This document shows positions 26,563 to 35,287 of a stretch of DNA of 64,000 nt, one piece after another. Position 1 is the stretch's first letter. Each line of letters starts with the position of its first letter. This stretch comes from Williamsia sp. 1135 (lineage in GTDB: Bacteria > Actinomycetota > Actinomycetes > Mycobacteriales > Mycobacteriaceae): contig NZ_MJEI01000102.1 in NCBI RefSeq assembly GCF_002095395.1, forward strand, positions 113,458 through 177,457, read 5' to 3'. Under the pieces are notes generated by a model. It saw nothing but the letters and a program-made list of their open reading frames with translations, ran no database searches and was not told where the DNA came from. Both the position numbers and the translations under genes were made by a program.

Positions 26563-27615
26563 ATGGTCACCGCTTACGTAAACCAGATAAGCACTGCAGT
26601 TCCAGAGCTGGACGTTCACGAGACCTTCGTCGAGTTCGCCCCTGCGCTGATCGACGCCCGCGGGAAAATGCTGCTGTTCAAGAGGATGGCCGAACGCGCC
26701 CACATCTCTCACCGCTGGTCTGCGGTCGAGGACCCGGTGGCCTTCTACGGGGACAATCCCAGCGACGTCGACACCGAAACGCGCATGATCGAGTACGAGG
26801 ACAAGGCCCCGAAACTAGCCCAGCGCGCCGTGGACGGCCTGGGCCTGGGTGCAGCGGCCGACGACATCACCCACTTGGTGATCGTGACCTGCACAGGCTT
26901 CTATTCTCCCGGCATCGACTACGACATCATCAAGAACTGCGGCATCAGCCCCAACGTCGACCGGACGCAGATCGGCTTCATGGGTTGTTTCGCCGGTATC
27001 ACCGGCCTGAAGACCGCGAACAACATCGTTCGGGCCGACCCGAGCGCGAAGGTCCTCCTCGTCAGTGTCGAACTGTGCTCCGTTCATCTACAGAAGCCCA
27101 AGAGTCTCGAATCCATGTTGTCGTTCTTGATCTTCGGAGACGGCTGCGCAGCCGCAGTGATCTCCGCGGAGACCACCGGCATCGAACTCGACACCTTCAA
27201 GCAAGTGATGGTGCCGGACACCCGCGACCTCATCACCTGGCGAATCGGCAACGCGGGGTACGACATGGTGCTGTCCGGCAAGGTCCCCGGCCAGCTCGGT
27301 AAGGCGCTGAACCCCGAGAATCTGAAGCTGATCCTGGCCGGACGTACCCCGGACGACATCGACCTCTGGGCGATCCACCCTGGCGGCAGAACCATTCTCG
27401 ACGCGGTCGAGAATGCCCTCGAACTCGACTCCGAGGCGCTCGCGGTGTCACGGCACGTCCTCGAGAACTACGGAAACATGTCGTCGGCGACCGTACTTTT
27501 CGTGCTCGCCGAGATGATGAAGCGCGCCGCGCAAGGCGGCCCCACAGGCATGGGCAGCGCCATGGCATTCGGTCCCGGGCTCACCGCGGAAACGATGCTG
27601 TTCCGACTGGAGTGA
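26563..27615 (+). CDS. type III polyketide synthase
   Basis: 350 residues, the family's usual length. The catalytic triad is visible: Cys142 in GFMGCFAGI, His272 in AIHPGG, and Asn305 in NYGNMSSAT. The C-terminal GFGPG-like loop reads AFGPGLTAET. It condenses malonyl-CoA-type extenders onto an acyl-CoA to make pyrones, resorcinols or similar phenols. Whether it is a THN synthase or a long-chain alkylpyrone synthase cannot be decided by eye. It is divergent from a glycosyltransferase and monooxygenase, probably sharing the 251-bp promoter region, and ends just before a 70-nt palindrome. Confidence 0.93.
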   Translation: MVTAYVNQISTAVPELDVHETFVEFAPALIDARGKMLLFKRMAERAHISHRWSAVEDPVAFYGDNPSDVDTETRMIEYEDKAPKLAQRAVDGLGLGAAADDITHLVIVTCTGFYSPGIDYDIIKNCGISPNVDRTQIGFMGCFAGITGLKTANNIVRADPSAKVLLVSVELCSVHLQKPKSLESMLSFLIFGDGCAAAVISAETTGIELDTFKQVMVPDTRDLITWRIGNAGYDMVLSGKVPGQLGKALNPENLKLILAGRTPDDIDLWAIHPGGRTILDAVENALELDSEALAVSRHVLENYGNMSSATVLFVLAEMMKRAAQGGPTGMGSAMAFGPGLTAETMLFRLE

Positions 27616-27634
27616 CGGCTGACGCTCAGACAGA

Positions 27635-27704
27635 TGCTCCACTTCCAGAAGGATGCTCCGGTTCCAGGGCTCTGGAACTGGAGCGGATTGCTGAAAGTGG
27701 AGCA
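27635..27704. terminator. 70-nt two-tier palindrome between convergent genes
   Basis: Outer stem TGCTCCACTTCCAG (27635-27648) with CTGAAAGTGGAGCA (27691-27704), and inner stem GCTCCGGTTCCAG (27655-27667) with CTGGAACTGGAGC (27672-27684). Each stem has one mismatch. Inner loop is 4 nt and both linkers 6 nt. It lies between the type III PKS (stop 27615) and CGNR gene (stop 27743) ends. Confidence 0.75.
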
Positions 27705-27742
27705 GATTACGCTGCAGGATCAGGCACGGTCGGCGGGGTCGG

Positions 27743-28285
27743 TCAGGCTCCGGCCTGGCGACGACGGTACGCCGCCACGTGGGCCCGGTTGCCGCAACCA
27801 CCATCACTGCAGAACCGTCTCGACCGGTTACGCGAGAAGTCGACGAACACTGATTCGCAGTCATCACCGGCACAGGTCTTGAGCCGTTCGAGTTGGCCGG
27901 TCCGGATGAGGTCGATGAGGGCCATGGCGTTCTCGGCGGCCATCCGGTCGGCAAGTGGAGCCTCGGCGTCGGTCACATGGATGTGCCAGTCCCAGTGGTC
28001 ATGCCGACTCAAGTACGGACGCGCATCGGCTTCTCGGAGGATGTCATTGACCTCCTGCGCCACGTCGTCGACGTCCATCGACCACAGGGTGTCGAGCCGC
28101 TCCCGCAACTTCCGCACGGAGGCGAGCTCGGCATCGTCTCCGTCGCGGCGACCCGAATAGCCCTGCTCATCAAGGTATTCGCTCAGTTGCGACGCGGTGG
28201 TCATGGTGTCGACCTCGTCGCGGCCGGTGTTGATCAGCGCGGCTGTCGCGATCAACGCCAGATCGGTGTCATGAGCAAAAAGCAT
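27743..28285 (-). CDS. CGNR zinc-finger regulator (ABATE domain)
   Basis: 180 residues. The C-terminal zinc finger is CAGDDCESVFVDFSRNRSRRFCSDGGCGNRAHVAAYRRR: four cysteines, the CGNR signature and a basic tail that is thought to contact DNA. The N-terminal helical part is the ABATE domain (stress-linked, possible ligand binding). The gene is divergent from an EamA exporter with an inverted repeat between, so it probably regulates itself and that exporter. Confidence 0.85.
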   Translation of the reverse strand: MLFAHDTDLALIATAALINTGRDEVDTMTTASQLSEYLDEQGYSGRRDGDDAELASVRKLRERLDTLWSMDVDDVAQEVNDILREADARPYLSRHDHWDWHIHVTDAEAPLADRMAAENAMALIDLIRTGQLERLKTCAGDDCESVFVDFSRNRSRRFCSDGGCGNRAHVAAYRRRQAGA

Positions 28286-28288
28286 TTG

Positions 28289-28323
28289 ACTCCTTACGTC
28301 CGATCGGATTGACTGTAAGGAGT
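28289..28323. promoter_or_regulatory. 9-bp inverted repeat between CGNR and EamA genes
   Basis: ACTCCTTAC (28289-28297) and GTAAGGAGT (28315-28323) with a 17-bp spacer, in the divergent promoter region. Candidate operator for the CGNR regulator. Part of the second arm could act as a -35/-10 region for the exporter. Confidence 0.5.
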
Positions 28324-28373
28324 GTAATCGATATTGGTACTGACTTGCAGTCGATCATCCCGAGGAGACCCCG

Positions 28374-29459
28374 GTGAGCAACGCATCCCCCTCGGGTACT
28401 ACCCGCAAATCCGCGTACGGCTTGCTGGTCGCGGTCACCTCGGCGGTCTGTTTCGGCACGTCGGGCCCGCTCGCCAAAGGTCTCATCGACAGCGGGTGGT
28501 CGTCGGCGGCAGTCACCGCGGCCCGGCTCGGCCTGGGCTCTCTACTGCTCGTCATCCCCCTCATTCTCTTGCGACGCAGGCTCTTTCGCGAACTCGCCAA
28601 GTCGCCACTCCTGGTCATCGCTTACGGCGTACTCGGAGTCGCGGTGGTGCAACTGAGCTTCTTCAACGCCGTCCGCTACCTCGACGTTCCCGTCGCACTG
28701 CTGATCGAGTACTCGGGGCTCATTCTCGTTGTGGCATACGACTGGCTGATCCGCGGCCGTACGCCCACGATCCTGACCATATTCGGTTGCGTCACCGCAC
28801 TCATCGGTCTGGTGGTGGTGATTCTCGGAGGCAGCGGGATCGGCGACATCGATCCGGTCGGTCTGGTCTGGGCTATTGTCGCCGGCGTGGGCTTGGCAAG
28901 CTATTTCATCCTCGCCACCGAAGACTTCTCGCGAGCCGGCGGGAGTGTTGATCCCCTCGCACTCGCCGCCGGTGGATTGATGCTCGGCACCACCGTGATC
29001 GCAGTCGCGGGGGCGGTCGGCCTGCTACCGATGTCGATGAGCACCGACTCCCCCGTGCTCGCCGACACCGCGGTGCCGTGGTGGCTCGTTGCGCTGGCCA
29101 TCGCGGGGATCTCGACGAGCCTCGCGTACGTCACCGGCGTCACGGCGGTTCGATTCCTCGGCGCGACCCCGGCGTCCTTTGTCGCATTGATCGAAGTGGT
29201 CGCGTCCGCGGTGGCGTCGTGGTGGCTACTGGGCCAGACGATGGCCGCGGCGCAACTCGTCGGCGCCGCGGTGTTGCTCGCAGGGCTTGTCGCGGTCAAC
29301 CTCGGCGGCAGACCTCGCGCCGGATCAGACGACCCGTCATCGCATGACCCCTCACTCGACTACATCGAGGGCAGCCGCGACGATGCCGTCAGCATCGATC
29401 CCGTGATAGGAGTAGACGTCGTCGAGCGACCCGGTCTGACCAAAACGACTGACCCCTAG
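28374..29459 (+). CDS. EamA/DMT-family transporter (RhaT-like exporter)
   Basis: 361 residues with ten predicted helices in two EamA repeats. Visible pieces are SAVCFGTSGPLAKGLIDSGW, the paired AARLGLGSL, and the second-repeat TGVTAVRFLGATPASFVALIEVVAS. Start is GTG 28374 with GAGGAG at 28362-28367. Probably exports an amino acid or similar metabolite. The last 35 residues are hydrophilic and lie wholly over the antisense 3' end of the E1-like gene (108-bp convergent overlap); the original stop may have been lost. Confidence 0.87.
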   Translation: MSNASPSGTTRKSAYGLLVAVTSAVCFGTSGPLAKGLIDSGWSSAAVTAARLGLGSLLLVIPLILLRRRLFRELAKSPLLVIAYGVLGVAVVQLSFFNAVRYLDVPVALLIEYSGLILVVAYDWLIRGRTPTILTIFGCVTALIGLVVVILGGSGIGDIDPVGLVWAIVAGVGLASYFILATEDFSRAGGSVDPLALAAGGLMLGTTVIAVAGAVGLLPMSMSTDSPVLADTAVPWWLVALAIAGISTSLAYVTGVTAVRFLGATPASFVALIEVVASAVASWWLLGQTMAAAQLVGAAVLLAGLVAVNLGGRPRAGSDDPSSHDPSLDYIEGSRDDAVSIDPVIGVDVVERPGLTKTTDP

Positions 29460-31691
29460 CGCAGCTCCCGGCACACCGTTGACGGTGGGGAGAAACGCGA
29501 GGGTGTGCGGATGCCCGTCCAGCACGGTCACCATCGGTGCCGCACGGTGCGTCGCGAAGACCTGGTCGAGAATCCAGGTCGGCGCGTCACTGTGACCGCG
29601 GCGGGCCTGCAGCGCCTCGAACAGCAGACCTGGGCTCGTCACGCAGATCACCTCTGCGGACACTCCCTGTTTCTCCAGACGGTCGGCTGCCGCAAGGGTT
29701 TCGGTGATCACCGCACCCATCCCGACCAGCGTGACCGCGGGCTGTCGCACGGGCCGCAGGGTGTACGCACCCGCCACCACCTGCCGTCGCCGACGCTCAC
29801 GAGCGGCCGGATCGGCCGGCACCGCGGCGAGCGACTGACTCACGGGTCGGGTCGACAGCCGCAGATACGACGACAAGCCACCCGGCCGTCCCAACCGCGC
29901 GATGCACGATAGGAGAACCCACTCCAGCTCGAGCGCGAACGCCGGCTCGTAGCTGACACAATCGGGCTGCTCCAAACCTATCGAGGGCGTCGTGATCGAT
30001 TGATGTGCACCGCCTTCGGCGGCGAGCGTCACTCCCGAGGGGGTGCCGACGAGAATCGACTGGCCGCCGGCGTAGATGCCGTACGACCACGGTTCCAACG
30101 CACGTCCCACGAACGGGTCGTACAACACTCCGATGGGGAAGAGCGGCTGCCCCCATCGGCTCCACGTCGCGCCGAGTTCGCCGATCAACCCGACCAGGTT
30201 GGTCTCGGCGATCCCGAGCTCCATGTGCTGACCGGTCGGGTTCTCGGTCCAGTGCATCATCGTCTGCGCGTCGTCGGCGAACCAGTCCCGCCGCTCACTG
30301 GTCGACCAGACACCCACCTTGTTCAGCCAGCCGGCGAGATTGGTGGTGGAACTCACGTCCGGGCTGACTGTCACCACACGCTTGGCGACATCCGGTGACT
30401 CGCGAGTGAGATCGAGCAGTGCCCGACCCAGCGCGGCCTGGGTTGTCGACGTTCCCGATGGGGTGCGGCCGAAGTCGGTGGGTACCGCCGGAGGCGCCGA
30501 CTCCGGGACCGGTTCGCGGCGCAACGCCTCCGCAGTTCGCAGGCAGAGCCGACCGGCACTGCCCGTCGCTTCGAAGCGCTGCCACGGCCTGTCCGGGTCC
30601 ATCCCCAGTTGCCCCGCGAAATCCGCGAATTGCTCGACGGTCAGCAGTGACGAGTGGTTTTGGGGGTGACCCTCGGTGGGCAGGGCGTGACCTTTGATCG
30701 TGTACGCGATGACAATCGTCGGCCTGGTGTCGTCGATCTGCGCGAACGCCGCGCCCAGCGCATCGAGATCATGCCCACCAAGGTTCCGGATCGCACTGAG
30801 CAATGTGGAATCGTCGAGATCGGCGATGACAGCCGCGACCGCTTCCGCGCCCGGACCATCCCCGGGCAACCGAGAACGCACCTCATCGGCGGCACAGCGC
30901 AGCAGTCGCTGATACTCGGGATTCGACATCTGCACGATGCGGGCTCTCAGTGCATCGCCACCGGGCCGCGCGAACAGCGATTCCAGTAGTGCGCCGAATT
31001 GCACAGTGATCACTTGCCAGCCGGCCGCGGAGAACATCTTCTCCAGTCGACCGGCGGCGATGTTCGGGACCACCCGGTCCAGCGACTGCCGATTCATGTC
31101 GACGATCCAGACGATCTCGCCCATCTCCGCCACCGACGGATCACCGATCGCCTCCCAGACGGCGCCTTCGTCCAGTTCGGCATCACCCACGAGCGAATAC
31201 TGCCGGCCCGTGCCCGCACCACCGAATGTCGTCTCGATGTACCTACGCGCCATTGCGCCCCAGATGGGTGCGGTGGCACCGATCCCGACAGAGCCGGTCG
31301 AATAGTCCACCGGATCCGGATCTTTGACGCGACTCGGATAGCTCTGCAGTCCCCCGAACTCTCGCAGGGTGGTCAAATACTTCTCGTCGAGTTCGCCCAG
31401 CAGGTAATTGATCGCGTGCAGGACCGGAGAGGCGTGCGGTTTGACCGATACCCGGTCGCCCGGCCGCAGGTGTTCGAACCACAGTGCTGTCATGATCGAG
31501 GTGATCGACGCACACGACGCCTGATGCCCGCCGACCTTCATCCCACTCTGATTCGGGCGAATCCTGTTGGCGTGATGGATGATCGATGTCGCAGTCCAGA
31601 GCACCCGCTGTTCGACCTCTCGCATCGCCGATGCGTGATCGGAATCTCGTGACGACGTTGCGTCCACTGGGGCCTCGGCACTGTCTGTCAT
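29352..31691 (-). CDS. pyruvate dehydrogenase E1-like / transketolase-family protein
   Basis: 779 residues. Three-domain layout of the homodimeric E1/transketolase family. The thiamine diphosphate motif is GDAELDEG...VDMNRQSLDR (GD-x(~27)-N type), and HQASCASITSIMTALWFEHL is near the N-terminus. The middle domain contains the TK-type ETNLVGLIGELGATWSRWG segment and the C-terminal domain is VVAGAYTLRPVRQPAVTLVGMGAVITET. It is shorter than housekeeping AceE (about 900 residues), so it is a paralog of uncertain substrate, not the main E1. ATG 31691 (MTDSAEAP) is preferred to the upstream in-frame codon. Confidence 0.83.
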   Translation of the reverse strand: MTDSAEAPVDATSSRDSDHASAMREVEQRVLWTATSIIHHANRIRPNQSGMKVGGHQASCASITSIMTALWFEHLRPGDRVSVKPHASPVLHAINYLLGELDEKYLTTLREFGGLQSYPSRVKDPDPVDYSTGSVGIGATAPIWGAMARRYIETTFGGAGTGRQYSLVGDAELDEGAVWEAIGDPSVAEMGEIVWIVDMNRQSLDRVVPNIAAGRLEKMFSAAGWQVITVQFGALLESLFARPGGDALRARIVQMSNPEYQRLLRCAADEVRSRLPGDGPGAEAVAAVIADLDDSTLLSAIRNLGGHDLDALGAAFAQIDDTRPTIVIAYTIKGHALPTEGHPQNHSSLLTVEQFADFAGQLGMDPDRPWQRFEATGSAGRLCLRTAEALRREPVPESAPPAVPTDFGRTPSGTSTTQAALGRALLDLTRESPDVAKRVVTVSPDVSSTTNLAGWLNKVGVWSTSERRDWFADDAQTMMHWTENPTGQHMELGIAETNLVGLIGELGATWSRWGQPLFPIGVLYDPFVGRALEPWSYGIYAGGQSILVGTPSGVTLAAEGGAHQSITTPSIGLEQPDCVSYEPAFALELEWVLLSCIARLGRPGGLSSYLRLSTRPVSQSLAAVPADPAARERRRRQVVAGAYTLRPVRQPAVTLVGMGAVITETLAAADRLEKQGVSAEVICVTSPGLLFEALQARRGHSDAPTWILDQVFATHRAAPMVTVLDGHPHTLAFLPTVNGVPGAALGVSRFGQTGSLDDVYSYHGIDADGIVAAALDVVE

Positions 31692-31872
31692 AGGGTGATC
31701 CTGCCCTGCGCAGTCGAGCACGACAAGCACTCCGGGAATCGGCCCGCGCGCGCAACGCGGTGTGTTGAATCCGGCCCGGGTTTGCCGATGGTGCCATCGG
31801 GTACCCGCCAACGTCTTTCCATGTGCGGCGGACCGTAGAGTTCGCGCACGCGTGAAACCGAAGGAGTTAAAG

Positions 31873-32568
31873 ATGGCGAAAATCTTGTTCGTGGTGACCG
31901 GGGCACGACATTGGACACTGGCCGACGGCTCGCAGCATCCGACAGGCTTCTGGGCCGAAGAGTTCGTCGCGCCCTATGAGGCGTTCACACAAGCAGGTCA
32001 CGAGGTGGTGGTTGCCACGCCAGGAGGCGTGGTCCCGGTGGTGGATGAGGGCAGTTTGAGCCCTGATGTCAACGGCGGCCAGGAGAACGCCGACGCAATT
32101 GCGGAGAAGGTTCGGTCGAATTCCGCCTTGAAGCAAGCAATTCCACTGGACTCGGTGAGCCTCGACGACTACATCGCCGTCTTCTACCCTGGCGGCCACG
32201 GCCCCATGGAGGATCTCGCGGTCGACGCGACCTCGGGCGCGTTGCTGAACGACATCATCGATTCCGGTAAGCCTTTGGGTGTGGTGTGCCATGCACCCGC
32301 GGCGCTCCTGGCCGCAACGCGCACCGATGGATCCGCCACCTTCGCCGGATATCAGGTCACCGGATTCTCCAACGCCGAGGAAGCTCAGGCCGGTCTGGCC
32401 GACAAGGCGAAATGGCTGCTGCAAGACCGATTGGTGGAACTGGGCGTCGACTACCAGGAGGGTGAGCCGTGGGAGCCGAAGGTCGTCGTCGACCGCACTC
32501 TCTTCACCGGCCAGAATCCCGCGTCGTCGGCTCCGCTCGCCGAGAAGATCCTCTCCGCCCTGGCCTGA
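31873..32568 (+). CDS. DJ-1/PfpI-family protein (Hsp31-like)
   Basis: 231 residues. The nucleophile-elbow cysteine is in GVVCHAPAALL, with the oxyanion/acid segment AVFYPGGHGPMEDL before it. That is the layout of class I amidotransferase-like DJ-1/Hsp31 proteins with glyoxalase III or chaperone/deglycase roles. ATG 31873 has AAGGAG at 31861-31866, and the upstream codons in frame are non-coding. It is monocistronic and followed by a strong terminator. Probably cytosolic protection against electrophile or oxidative damage. Confidence 0.9.
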   Translation: MAKILFVVTGARHWTLADGSQHPTGFWAEEFVAPYEAFTQAGHEVVVATPGGVVPVVDEGSLSPDVNGGQENADAIAEKVRSNSALKQAIPLDSVSLDDYIAVFYPGGHGPMEDLAVDATSGALLNDIIDSGKPLGVVCHAPAALLAATRTDGSATFAGYQVTGFSNAEEAQAGLADKAKWLLQDRLVELGVDYQEGEPWEPKVVVDRTLFTGQNPASSAPLAEKILSALA

Positions 32569-32587
32569 GACAGAGCGACCGTACGCA

Positions 32588-32615
32588 GATGGCCCCGACA
32601 TCCGTCGGGGCCATC
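32588..32615 (+). terminator. 12-bp hairpin terminator
   Basis: GATGGCCCCGAC, loop ATCC, GTCGGGGCCATC, followed by TT. An outer ACCGTA/TACGGT pair extends the stem. Starts 20 bases after the DJ-1/PfpI gene ends. Confidence 0.85.
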
Positions 32616-32627
32616 TTGCGCATACGG

Positions 32628-33001
32628 TGTCGACTTACCCGGTGGTCCACAGCGGCGGAAGGAACGGGACTCTCTTTCTCAAGATCCATGTGCACTTTTT
32701 GGCACGTGCGGAACGATATCGGACACGGAAATCGGACCACCCGGGGGTAAGGTTTGGCTAACCAATGTCTAATTTAGGCCGGTCGCGCCGGCCCAGACAC
32801 CTCGCCGAAGCCTGCCGCGCAGTTCCGCAGGCTCCTGCACAAGTACGTCGCAGCATCACGGAGAGTGTCCGGACGCGAACATCAAATACTCTCGCCTACA
32901 ACATTTCTGCGCACCATGTCTTCGTGGTGGGCAAACACCCGTTCGGCTGTCCCTTCCGTCGTTGACCACCGACCAACAGTCGTCTGTGGGATCATGAAGA
33001 T
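32628..33001. other. intergenic region with iron box, no supported gene
   Basis: Contains the box at 32748-32766. A 66-residue ORF (32765-32965) starts inside the box without a ribosome binding site and has no recognised family, so it is not called. Confidence 0.5.
32748..32766. promoter_or_regulatory. IdeR/DtxR-type iron box
   Basis: TAAGGTTTGGCTAACCAAT matches 16 of 19 positions of the DtxR/IdeR consensus TWAGGTTAGSCTAACCTWA. It lies about 235 bp before the first AraC gene, after the DJ-1 terminator, with no well-supported ORF in between. It may control the AraC regulators, or mark a lost gene. Confidence 0.55.
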
Positions 33002-33382
33002 GTGCGACCCGACACCCTGATGACGCTGGTGGCGACGTTCGCGCGCTCACATCTGACCGATCCGGAATTGGGCGCCCGCATGATCGCGGGCCACCTCGAT
33101 GTCACGGTGGCGCAGATTCGGCAATTGTCGGTGGCCGCCCAGTTCGATCTCGATCAGTGGATTCTGGCCGAGCGTCTGAACCTGGCGCGCGTTGCCCTCG
33201 TCGCCCCGTCCGCGGCTGCGTGGGCCCCGGACCAGGCCCGCCGGTGGGGTTTCGATGACGCCACCCACTTCGCGGACCAGTTCAAATCCGCATATGGGCT
33301 GTCGCCCGGCGAGTTTCAGCAGATCACCGCCGCCGAGCAACCGGGGGCAGGCACCAGCACCAGGACACCACAATGGCACTAG
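33002..33382 (+). CDS. AraC-type HTH-only protein
   Basis: 126 residues. Nearly all of it is the C-terminal AraC DNA-binding domain: the first helix-turn-helix (MIAGHLDVTVAQIRQLSVAAQFDLDQWILAERLNLARVAL) and the second (QARRWGFDDATHFADQFKSAYGLSPGEF). There is no N-terminal ligand domain. Start GTG 33002 or ATG 33020. Its end overlaps the next AraC gene by 10 bp, so they are coupled. It may be a truncated regulator or a DNA-binding modulator of its neighbours. Confidence 0.75.
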   Translation: MRPDTLMTLVATFARSHLTDPELGARMIAGHLDVTVAQIRQLSVAAQFDLDQWILAERLNLARVALVAPSAAAWAPDQARRWGFDDATHFADQFKSAYGLSPGEFQQITAAEQPGAGTSTRTPQWH

Positions 33383-34344
33383 TCTTCAGCACCGCGGACC
33401 TCGGACCTGCCCAGCGGGTCGAGGCCACCTGCACCGCCATGCACGAACAATCCGTGCCGTGCACCGTCGAACTGGAGAACCCGTCGGACGTACGGGCCCG
33501 TATGGACGTCTGGCTCTACGGCAACGCGAACATCTTTCGTGCCGAGATGAATGGATTTCGACTCGTCCGGACGGCCAAACAGATCGCCACCGCTCCGGCC
33601 GAGATGTTCGCCATCGCCGTCCACGAGAAATGCGCGGGTAGACGGGAACAATTCGGAGTCCAACGGACAGTGTCGGCCGATGAGCTGATGGTGATGGATC
33701 TCAACTCGCCCTACGACTACGCCCTGGAGGGTGTCGGCGCAGCACGCTGCCTCCATGTCCCGGTCGACGCACTAGGCCTGCCCCGGGAGGTGATCGAATC
33801 TGCCGCCGACCGGCTACCCGCGAGCCCTCTGTATTCCATGGCCGTCCATCACATCGCCGAACTCACAGACAACGCCGACGCCCTGTCGGCCGACGTCGGT
33901 GCGGACGCCGTCGGCGAGGCCAGCATCGAACTCACCCGTGCACTGATCGCCTCCGCATACGGTATCGACTACGCCCGCAGTGCCATGGCTGAAATGTTGC
34001 TGCCCCGCATCCGTTCCTACGTCAAACAGCACTTGGGCGACCCCGGACTGTCCATCGAGTCCATTGCCTTTGCCCACGACATCTCCCAGCGACACCTCTT
34101 CAAGCTCTGTGCGGCAGCCGGGTTCAGTCTCGAGCAGTGGATAATCAGTGAGCGGCTGACCCTTGCCCGTGAGGACCTTTCCCGGGCGGCCCTGCGCGGG
34201 GTGTCCGTGACGACCATCGCCCGGCGTTGGGGATTCACCAACACGTCGCACTTCATCCGCCGATTCCGGATGATGTACGGGCTGTCCCCCGGCGCGTGGC
34301 GAGAACTCAGCAGTGAACGCGCGTTCGAGGCCGACGAGCAATGA
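33373..34344 (+). CDS. AraC-family transcriptional regulator
   Basis: 323 residues. A ligand-type N-terminal domain of about 200 residues, then an AraC domain with the two helices SIESIAFAHDISQRHLFKLCAAAGFSLEQWIISERL and TTIARRWGFTNTSHFIRRFRMMYGLSPGAWREL. It lies second of three tandem AraC genes, overlapping the first by 10 bp. Its effector is unknown. In actinobacteria this subgroup often regulates uptake or catabolism of aromatic or fatty compounds. Confidence 0.86.
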   Translation: MALVFSTADLGPAQRVEATCTAMHEQSVPCTVELENPSDVRARMDVWLYGNANIFRAEMNGFRLVRTAKQIATAPAEMFAIAVHEKCAGRREQFGVQRTVSADELMVMDLNSPYDYALEGVGAARCLHVPVDALGLPREVIESAADRLPASPLYSMAVHHIAELTDNADALSADVGADAVGEASIELTRALIASAYGIDYARSAMAEMLLPRIRSYVKQHLGDPGLSIESIAFAHDISQRHLFKLCAAAGFSLEQWIISERLTLAREDLSRAALRGVSVTTIARRWGFTNTSHFIRRFRMMYGLSPGAWRELSSERAFEADEQ

Positions 34345-34369
34345 TCGAAAGAGCAGAGGTGGTTCCGAC

Positions 34370-35260
34370 ATGACTGTCGCCGACCACGTCGCCGTCGCTG
34401 TGACCCGTCCCGATTCGACCAGCACATCCGTCGATCATTGGCGAATGGGACGCGACACCGAGCTCATGCGGTTCCGTTACGGGGGTGTCGCGGCCGCGAC
34501 CCGACGACGCCTTGCGGCCGACCCCTCCACTCGGCTGATCACGGTGGCCGCCCTGACTCCCGGCGACTGGAGCCTGACGCGCGACCACCGGCCCGTCCAC
34601 ATCTCCCCCGACCGCCCCACGCTGGTGGTCATAGACCAATTCAGTCCCTTCGACTTCCGCGGTCACGGCGACGGATCCGCGATCGCGGTGCACACTCGCC
34701 ATGCCCGCCTCACCTTGTCGATCGAAACCATCGACAGCGCCCTCGACCATGTGCACCCTGAACTACCGCTGTACCCGCTCGCACTCGCTCACGTGCAACA
34801 ACTCGGCGTCATCGCGGCCAGCGCACCCGAGATCCTTCCCGAGCTCAACTCCACCACCATCGCGCTCGTCCGCTCGCTACTCCTGAGCGCTGCCGGAGCC
34901 GCAGGACTCGCCGCATCCACGAAGAGCATCGTGACGTCGATCGAACGACACATCGAGGAGCACCTCGACGACCTGACCCTGAAGGCCGACACGATCGCCG
35001 CGGCACACAACATCTCCGCCCGTCAGCTCTACAACCTCTGGCCGGAGTCGAATGGCTCCCTGGCCGGTTACATCACCGCACAGCGGCTCGACCGGGCCCG
35101 CAAGACGCTGCGGACCCACCCCCATCTCACTGTCGCCGCCGTCGCGAGGCGCCACGGTTTCTCGGATCCCACCCACTTCACCCGCCGGTTCCGTAGTGCA
35201 TTCGGCATCACACCCTCCGATTGGCGCCGTCGCGCTGCCTTCGCAGCTTCGCGGAATTAA
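34370..35260 (+). CDS. AraC-family transcriptional regulator
   Basis: 296 residues from ATG 34370; an upstream in-frame GTG at 34313 overlaps the previous gene. The C-terminal AraC domain is DLTLKADTIAAAHNISARQLYNLWPESNGSLAGYITAQRLDRARKTLRTHPHLTVAAVARRHGFSDPTHFTRRFRSAFGITPSDWRR. The N-terminal part is an AraC-type ligand-binding domain. Twenty-five bases after the previous AraC gene. It ends 27 bp before a flavin-dependent oxidoreductase, which it may regulate. Confidence 0.87.
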   Translation: MTVADHVAVAVTRPDSTSTSVDHWRMGRDTELMRFRYGGVAAATRRRLAADPSTRLITVAALTPGDWSLTRDHRPVHISPDRPTLVVIDQFSPFDFRGHGDGSAIAVHTRHARLTLSIETIDSALDHVHPELPLYPLALAHVQQLGVIAASAPEILPELNSTTIALVRSLLLSAAGAAGLAASTKSIVTSIERHIEEHLDDLTLKADTIAAAHNISARQLYNLWPESNGSLAGYITAQRLDRARKTLRTHPHLTVAAVARRHGFSDPTHFTRRFRSAFGITPSDWRRRAAFAASRN

Positions 35261-35287
35261 ACGGACCGTGGTTTCATTTATAGTGTC

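Noticed and set aside
32765..32965. 66-residue ORF after the iron box
   Set aside because: Start lies within the box, no ribosome site, no family.
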